Source: JAJBWD01 sp041670885 (GTDB lineage Bacteria > Bacillota > Clostridia > Clostridiales > Clostridiaceae). Taken from it: a stretch of DNA of 9,443 nt. The notes beneath the pieces were generated by a model. It searched no databases and was not told the origin of the DNA. It saw nothing but the letters and a program-made list of their open reading frames with translations. The stretch spans positions 1-9,443 of the forward strand of contig JBAXYJ010000105.1 of assembly GCA_041670885.1 (NCBI GenBank), read 5' to 3'. Shown piece by piece: positions 5,784-9,443 of the stretch. The translations under genes and the position numbers were made by a program. Positions within the stretch are counted from its first letter, which is position 1, and each line of letters starts with the position of its first letter.

Positions 5784-5837
5784 AGCCAGAAAATGACTTC
5801 CTTACTTGATTCTTTTCATGGAATGACCTCAGAGTAC
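5781..5837 (+). repeat. REP-like palindromic repeat, copy 5 (diverged)
   Basis: AACAGCCAGAAAATGACTTC is followed by a changed loop without the TGACGTCA palindrome, then TTTTCATGGAATGACC and a GAGTACC ending. CCAGAAAA and TTTTCATGG still allow an imperfect hairpin. It is the last repeat before the intact RAYT gene. Confidence 0.7.
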
Positions 5838-6002
5838 CTGCCAAGGTGAATTGTTAAAGTAAGAATCCCATTTGTATTGTGAGAGTCCCACTTTGCAGCC
5901 TTTAACTGTTGTTCTTATTTTTTCGTTAATTGAATGTTTGGGTGTATATAAAAAATTCTGTATGTCAAAAATTAAAGTATTAAAAAGAGAGGAAATTGAG
6001 GT
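5838..6002 (+). promoter_or_regulatory. Upstream region of the RAYT-comM-dprA operon
   Basis: No separate gene is convincing here. TTGTTA (5851-5856) and TATTGT (5875-5880), 18 bases apart, are a weak promoter candidate. The same place holds two adjacent imperfect 20-base repeats (5859-5878 and 5879-5898; 12 of the first 15 positions agree, both with TCCCA), a possible operator. GAGAGG at 5987-5992 is the RAYT ribosome binding site. Confidence 0.3.
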
Positions 6003-6578
6003 ATGTCTAACAAAGAACGTGAGTGGTTTCCGGATACCAGTTATCATATTACAATCAGGGGAAACAGAAGAAGTGACATTTTTAAAGATGATGAAGACTT
6101 TCAGATGTACCTGGATATTATCCGGGAAGCATTGGAATATTATGATGATAAATTTGAAATAATTTGCTATTGTTTAATGGATAATCATGTTCATATTTTA
6201 CTAAAGACAAAAGATATGCACATGAAGTTTTTTATGGCCAGGATAAGCGGTATCTACACAAAATATTTCAACGATAAGCATAATTTCATAGGTCATCTTT
6301 ACCAAGATAGATATTTCTCTGAGCTTATAGAAACTGATACTCAGATGCTTGAAACATCAAGATATATTCATTTAAATCCGATACGGGCAAATATGGTTAA
6401 AAAACCAGAAGATTATAATTGGAGCAGCTATAGCATGTACATTGGTAAGAAAAGAGAAAAGTTAATTAATTCCAGCGAAATATTAAGTTACTTTATTAAT
6501 GGTAATGAAAGAGATTTATATAAAAAATTCGTAGAGCAGGGGATAAAGATAAAGCTAAATCAGGAGGATAAACTATAA
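6003..6578 (+). CDS. REP-associated tyrosine transposase (RAYT, Y1_Tnp/HUH family)
   Basis: RAYTs are single-copy relatives of IS200/IS605 TnpA that nick single-stranded DNA at REP palindromes through a 5'-phosphotyrosine link. The 191-residue protein has the full family pattern: WFPDTSYHITIRGN at the N-terminus, the HUH pair His62-Val-His64 in MDNHVHILLKT, GHLYQDRYFSE (97-107), YIHLNPIRANMV (121-132) and NWSSYSMY. By alignment with the E. coli protein from memory (Tyr115 in DYIYINP), Tyr121 is the likely nucleophile. The start at 6003 has GAGAGG ten bases upstream. The stop overlaps the comM start by one base (TAATG), so it is translationally coupled to a host gene. No TnpB gene is present. 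REP-like repeats in the window are its likely targets. It appears intact, unlike the relic at 3814. Confidence 0.88.
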   Translation: MSNKEREWFPDTSYHITIRGNRRSDIFKDDEDFQMYLDIIREALEYYDDKFEIICYCLMDNHVHILLKTKDMHMKFFMARISGIYTKYFNDKHNFIGHLYQDRYFSELIETDTQMLETSRYIHLNPIRANMVKKPEDYNWSSYSMYIGKKREKLINSSEILSYFINGNERDLYKKFVEQGIKIKLNQEDKL

Positions 6579-8110
6579 TGGCAGTTGTTATTAACAGCTT
6601 TGCAATCAGCGGAATCGATTCATATATGGTTAAAATAGAAACGGAAGTTACTTATGGAAAACCCTCCACAATAATTGTAGGGCTTGGTGATGCATCTGTC
6701 AAAGAAGCAAAGGAAAGGATAGAAGCTTCAATAAATCATGAAAAATATGAATATCCTAAAATGAAGATTGTTATAAACTTAGCCCCCTGTGATATAAAAA
6801 AGACCGGTTCTCATTTTGATCTGGGAATGGCCCTAGGAATATTAATGAAAACAAATCAAATTGACTTTGATAATGTTGATGAATATGCTTTTATCGGAGA
6901 ACTTTCCTTAAATGGGGATATAAGAGGAGTTACCGGAGTCCTTCCCATGGTAATAGAAGCCAAAAAGCAGGGAATAAAAAAACTGATTGTTCCCGCAATA
7001 AATTACAAAGAAGCAAAGCTGGTCAGCGGAATAGAAATATATGCCTTTGATAAACTGATTGATGTAATAAATTATCTTGAAAACAAGGTTCCTTATCAGT
7101 ATGAAGTTCAATCAGAGGAAGAAACAGCAGATGATAAATTTCTTGATTTCAAAGATGTAGAGGGACAGGATACAGTAATAGATTTTGTTGTGGCAGCAGC
7201 TGCGGGAGGACACAATTTGCTTCTTACAGGACCTCCGGGCTGCGGAAAATCAATGATAGCTAAAAGAATTCCCACCATACTTCCATCAATGACAGAAGAG
7301 GAAGCCTTAGAAGTTACGAAAATATATTCTGTGGCAGGTATCCTGAAAGAAAAAGGAAGTCTGATTACCAAAAGACCATTCAGATCCCCCCATAATAATG
7401 CATCCTTAAATGCTTTGATCGGAGGAGGAACTTATGCTAAACCGGGAGAAGTATCCCTGGCACACAATGGAGTTCTCTTTCTGGATGAAATAGCAGAGTT
7501 TAATAAAAATACTTTGGAGGCATTAAGACAGCCTATGGAAGATAACTGCGTCAGTATCTCAAGAGTCAGGCAGTCTCAGAATTATCCTGCAAATTTCATG
7601 CTGGTAGCTGCCATGAATCCATGTCCCTGTGGATATTATGGAGAGGAAAGATGCCACTGCACCGATTATGAGGTAATAAAATACAGAAATAAGATTTCCG
7701 GACCTGTTCTTGACAGAATAGACATTCAGAAATATGTAAAGGGTGTTGATTTTACTAATATTTCTAAACATAAAGAAGGAAGATCCTCAAAAGAATTAAA
7801 GGCTATGGTGGAAAAAGCAAAAGAAATCCAAAACATGAGATTTAAAAATTTTGATAAAATTAACTGTAATGCCCAGATGCCTAATTCCTTAACTAAAGAA
7901 ATATGCATATTAGACAGTGAAAGCTACAAAATACTGGAGAATGCTTATAACAGATTTAAATTCAGCGCCAGGTCTTATTATAAGTTTCTAAACTTGGCCA
8001 GAACCTTTGCTGATTTGGAAGGAGAAACAAATATTAATAAGAATCATATAATCAAGGCAATAATGTGCAGGGATATAGAAAAAGAAGAAAGTAAAATGAT
8101 GGCTATGTAA
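6578..8110 (+). CDS. comM: ComM/YifB-family Mg-chelatase-like AAA+ ATPase
   Basis: ComM in transformable bacteria is a hexameric helicase that drives branch migration when incoming single-stranded DNA recombines with the chromosome. The 510 residues have the full family layout: an N-terminal Lon-protease-like fold (about 1-165), AAA+ core (about 190-390) with Walker A GPPGCGKS (218-225), Walker B VLFLDE (299-304), the cysteine cluster NPCPCG...CHC (Cys349, 351, 359, 361), the arginine in LDRID (380), and the C-terminal Mg_chelatase_C region containing FSARSYYKFLNLARTFADLE. Length is normal and no motif is missing. AGGAGG at 6562-6567 lies ten bases before the ATG, inside the RAYT gene. dprA follows after one base. 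This is the ordinary clostridial comM-dprA pair with a transposase-family gene joined to its front. Confidence 0.95.
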   Translation: MAVVINSFAISGIDSYMVKIETEVTYGKPSTIIVGLGDASVKEAKERIEASINHEKYEYPKMKIVINLAPCDIKKTGSHFDLGMALGILMKTNQIDFDNVDEYAFIGELSLNGDIRGVTGVLPMVIEAKKQGIKKLIVPAINYKEAKLVSGIEIYAFDKLIDVINYLENKVPYQYEVQSEEETADDKFLDFKDVEGQDTVIDFVVAAAAGGHNLLLTGPPGCGKSMIAKRIPTILPSMTEEEALEVTKIYSVAGILKEKGSLITKRPFRSPHNNASLNALIGGGTYAKPGEVSLAHNGVLFLDEIAEFNKNTLEALRQPMEDNCVSISRVRQSQNYPANFMLVAAMNPCPCGYYGEERCHCTDYEVIKYRNKISGPVLDRIDIQKYVKGVDFTNISKHKEGRSSKELKAMVEKAKEIQNMRFKNFDKINCNAQMPNSLTKEICILDSESYKILENAYNRFKFSARSYYKFLNLARTFADLEGETNINKNHIIKAIMCRDIEKEESKMMAM

Positions 8111-8111
8111 A

Positions 8112-9206
8112 ATGGAAGATAAAAAATTAATTTATTATCTGTGGCTGACAAAAATTAAGGGAATTGGACCTGTTACATCACGAAAACTTATTGACTATTT
8201 TGGAGAGTCTGAAAATATTTATAATTCAGGAATAGAAGAGCTTATAAGAGTAAACGGAATTGGAACAGAAACTGCAAATTCTATATATAGTAATAAAGAT
8301 TTAATGGAAGCAGAAAAAATACTGGATAGCTGCAGAGAAAAAAACATAGGAATATCAGTTTATAATGACGAAATATTTCCGAGGGAATTAAATAAATATG
8401 AGGACAATCCTATTATTATATATTACAGCGGAAAGCTTTATAAGGAATTAAAAGGAGTAGGAATAATTGGAGCTAGAAGGTGTAACGAGTATGGAAAGAA
8501 AGTAGCTGTGGAAGCAGCCTCATATTTAGGCAGCCTTGGAATTCCCGTAATCAGCGGCCTGGCTAAAGGAATAGACAGCTATGCTCATACAGCCTGTATA
8601 AAAGCTTCCGGTTTCACAGCAGCTGTTCTTGGCTGCGGAATTGATATTTGTTATCCTGAGGAGCATAGAAATCTTATGGAAAAAATAAAAGAAACCGGAC
8701 TTTTAATTTCGGAATATCCACCGGGAACTTCTGTGAAAAAGGAGAATTTCCCTAAAAGAAACAGGCTGATAAGCTCATTGAGTGAAAAAATATTAATTGC
8801 AGAAGCAGGAGAGAAAAGCGGGGCATTGATAACAGCTAATTATTCCAAATTAAAAGGGAAAAAGATATATTCAGCTCCTAACAGCATATATATGAAAGAA
8901 TTCAAAGGATCAAATAAGCTTATTGAGGAAGGTGCCAATATTTATTTGAATAAAGAACAACTATTTATTGAATGTATGAGTATAAAAAAAGAAACACCTA
9001 TTTTAAAAAATGATAAAGAAGAATTTAAGTACAGCGATTTAGAAAGAAAGATCATAATTGAAATAGAAAAAAGAAGATTATCTATAGATGAACTTTCAAC
9101 AGTGATTCATGCGGACAAGAATGAACTCATGAATTCCATACTCAATCTGGAATTACAGGGAATGCTTTTGAATATGGCAGGTGTTTATAAAATAGCTTAC
9201 AAGTAG
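8112..9206 (+). CDS. dprA: DNA processing protein DprA (Smf)
   Basis: DprA binds single-stranded DNA entering during transformation and loads RecA onto it. The 364 residues show an N-terminal helix-hairpin-helix part (LTKIKGIGPVTSRKL 12-26 and VNGIGTETA 47-55) and the Rossmann-like DprA core: VGIIGARRCNEYG (116-128), PVISGLAKGIDSYAHTAC (145-162), AAVLGCGIDICYP (170-182), FPKRNRLIS (213-221), EKSGALITANYS (234-245) and GSNKLIEEGAN (266-276). A C-terminal winged helix follows (about 305-360). The ATG lies one base after the comM stop with only weak AG-rich sequence upstream, so translation probably depends on comM. topA often follows dprA in clostridia; here a half REP repeat and a structured region come instead. 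Complete and normal. Confidence 0.96.
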   Translation: MEDKKLIYYLWLTKIKGIGPVTSRKLIDYFGESENIYNSGIEELIRVNGIGTETANSIYSNKDLMEAEKILDSCREKNIGISVYNDEIFPRELNKYEDNPIIIYYSGKLYKELKGVGIIGARRCNEYGKKVAVEAASYLGSLGIPVISGLAKGIDSYAHTACIKASGFTAAVLGCGIDICYPEEHRNLMEKIKETGLLISEYPPGTSVKKENFPKRNRLISSLSEKILIAEAGEKSGALITANYSKLKGKKIYSAPNSIYMKEFKGSNKLIEEGANIYLNKEQLFIECMSIKKETPILKNDKEEFKYSDLERKIIIEIEKRRLSIDELSTVIHADKNELMNSILNLELQGMLLNMAGVYKIAYK

Positions 9207-9233
9207 CCATTTTCTGTAACGAACACTGGGGTA
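9207..9233 (+). repeat. Half REP-like repeat (copy 6)
   Basis: CCATTTTCTG followed by TAACGAACACTGGGGTA is the right arm and tail of the REP-like repeat. It starts on the base after the dprA stop codon; the left arm is absent. This is the fifth module end marked by the repeat. Confidence 0.7.
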
Positions 9234-9254
9234 AAGAATTTGCCATAAAAGGGT

Positions 9255-9291
9255 AGGACCCCCGGTATGCAACGAAGTGCGTACATGTAGT
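9255..9291 (+). repeat. 37-base direct repeat, copy A
   Basis: A 37-base stretch beginning AGGACCCCCGG and ending ACATGTAGT, identical to 9320-9356. It contains GTATGCA and TGCGTAC, which pair (one G-T) around a six-base loop. It is much richer in G and C than the neighbouring DNA. Matching continues loosely past the end (GCAGG). Confidence 0.95.
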
Positions 9292-9295
9292 AGCA

Positions 9296-9319
9296 GGGAG
9301 CTTTCTTCCAATCGCTCCC
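9296..9319 (+). other. Hairpin between the 37-base repeats
   Basis: GGGAGC (9296-9301) and GCTCCC (9314-9319) form a perfect six-base stem around a 12-base loop. No T-run follows, so it is not a standard terminator; it probably belongs to the structured RNA at this end of the window. Confidence 0.55.
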
Positions 9320-9356
9320 AGGACCCCCGGTATGCAACGAAGTGCGTACATGTAGT
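9320..9356 (+). repeat. 37-base direct repeat, copy B
   Basis: Identical to copy A at 9255-9291, offset by 65 bases. This copy continues into a further hairpin (CAGG at 9358-9361, CCTG at 9369-9372) and other small pairing segments to the window edge. Confidence 0.95.
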
Positions 9357-9443
9357 GCAGGTGAGAATCCTGTGTGGTAATGCTTAGCAAGCAGCCATAA
9401 AGTTAGCCTTGGGCTATTTAGGTGACGAAGATAGTTAAGTGTA
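9342..9443 (+). mobile_element. Possible 5' end of a group II intron (partial)
   Basis: GTGCG at 9342-9346 fits the GUGYG 5' consensus of group II introns. About 16 bases on, a small hairpin of the type AGG-TGAGAAT-CCT resembles the GGTGAAAGTCC element seen near the 5' end of many bacterial introns. The rest is dense in short pairings (for example GCTTAGCAAGC) and has no good reading frame. An intron-encoded reverse transcriptase would be expected downstream, beyond the window. The match is by pattern memory only; another structured RNA or a mobile-element end is possible. Confidence 0.4.

Noticed and set aside
5872..6162. Plus-strand 96-codon frame overlapping the RAYT start
   Set aside because: Most of it overlaps the RAYT gene in another frame. 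The RAYT frame has the family motifs and a ribosome binding site; this one has neither.
3814..6578. Complete IS200/IS605 transposon
   Set aside because: No TnpB gene lies with either transposase copy, and the protein motifs are of the RAYT type rather than classical IS200.
9255..9356. CRISPR array from the 37-base repeats
   Set aside because: There are only two repeat units with a single 28-base spacer that itself forms a hairpin, and no cas genes are present. Structured RNA or a mobile-element end explains it better.
9142..9390. Minus-strand 82-codon frame over the dprA end
   Set aside because: It runs through the dprA 3' end and the structured repeat region, with no family resemblance or initiation signal.

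Overview
The window looks like chromosomal DNA of an AT-rich, low-GC Gram-positive bacterium, most likely a clostridial Firmicute. The signs are the strong A/T bias at third codon positions, GGAGG-type ribosome binding sites, hairpin-plus-T-run terminators, and a comM-dprA gene pair in the order usual for that group. I cannot name the species. All convincing genes are on the + strand.

Layout from left to right: (1) a 61-residue unrecognised protein. (2) A PIN-domain (VapC-like) ribonuclease overlapped by a small partner gene, probably a toxin-antitoxin pair. (3) An ABC/OLD-type AAA ATPase followed by a small protein with a PD-(D/E)XK-like motif, a candidate anti-phage or abortive-infection pair. 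(4) A broken REP-associated tyrosine transposase (RAYT) whose homology ends at its catalytic-tyrosine codon, where an AlbA_2/Schlafen-type ATPase gene begins. (5) An intact RAYT whose stop overlaps the start of comM (YifB-type Mg-chelatase-like AAA ATPase), followed one base later by dprA. (6) A structured segment at the right edge with a 37-base direct repeat, possibly the 5' end of a group II intron that runs out of the window.

The most striking feature is what lies between the genes. A palindromic REP-like repeat occurs in five near-complete copies and three half copies. Its hairpin arms are CAGAAAATG and CATTTTCTG, its loop carries TGACGTCA, and a conserved tail resembles GAATGAACCCTGGGGTAC. 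A copy or half copy sits at, or within about 15 bases of, the stop codon of every gene module: the 61-residue gene, PIN pair, ATPase/nuclease pair, AlbA_2 gene and dprA. Several spacers have the order REP - rho-independent terminator - REP. The window therefore reads as a row of accessory cassettes (toxin-antitoxin, putative defence ATPase/nuclease, AlbA_2 ATPase), each closed by the same repeat/terminator unit and stacked upstream of the competence/recombination operon. The only visible enzyme that might act on the repeats is the RAYT, a single-strand HUH nuclease, and it is translationally coupled to comM and dprA, which themselves act on single-stranded or branched transforming DNA. Mobilisation of cassettes by the RAYT is inference; the repeat placement and the gene overlap are read directly from the sequence.
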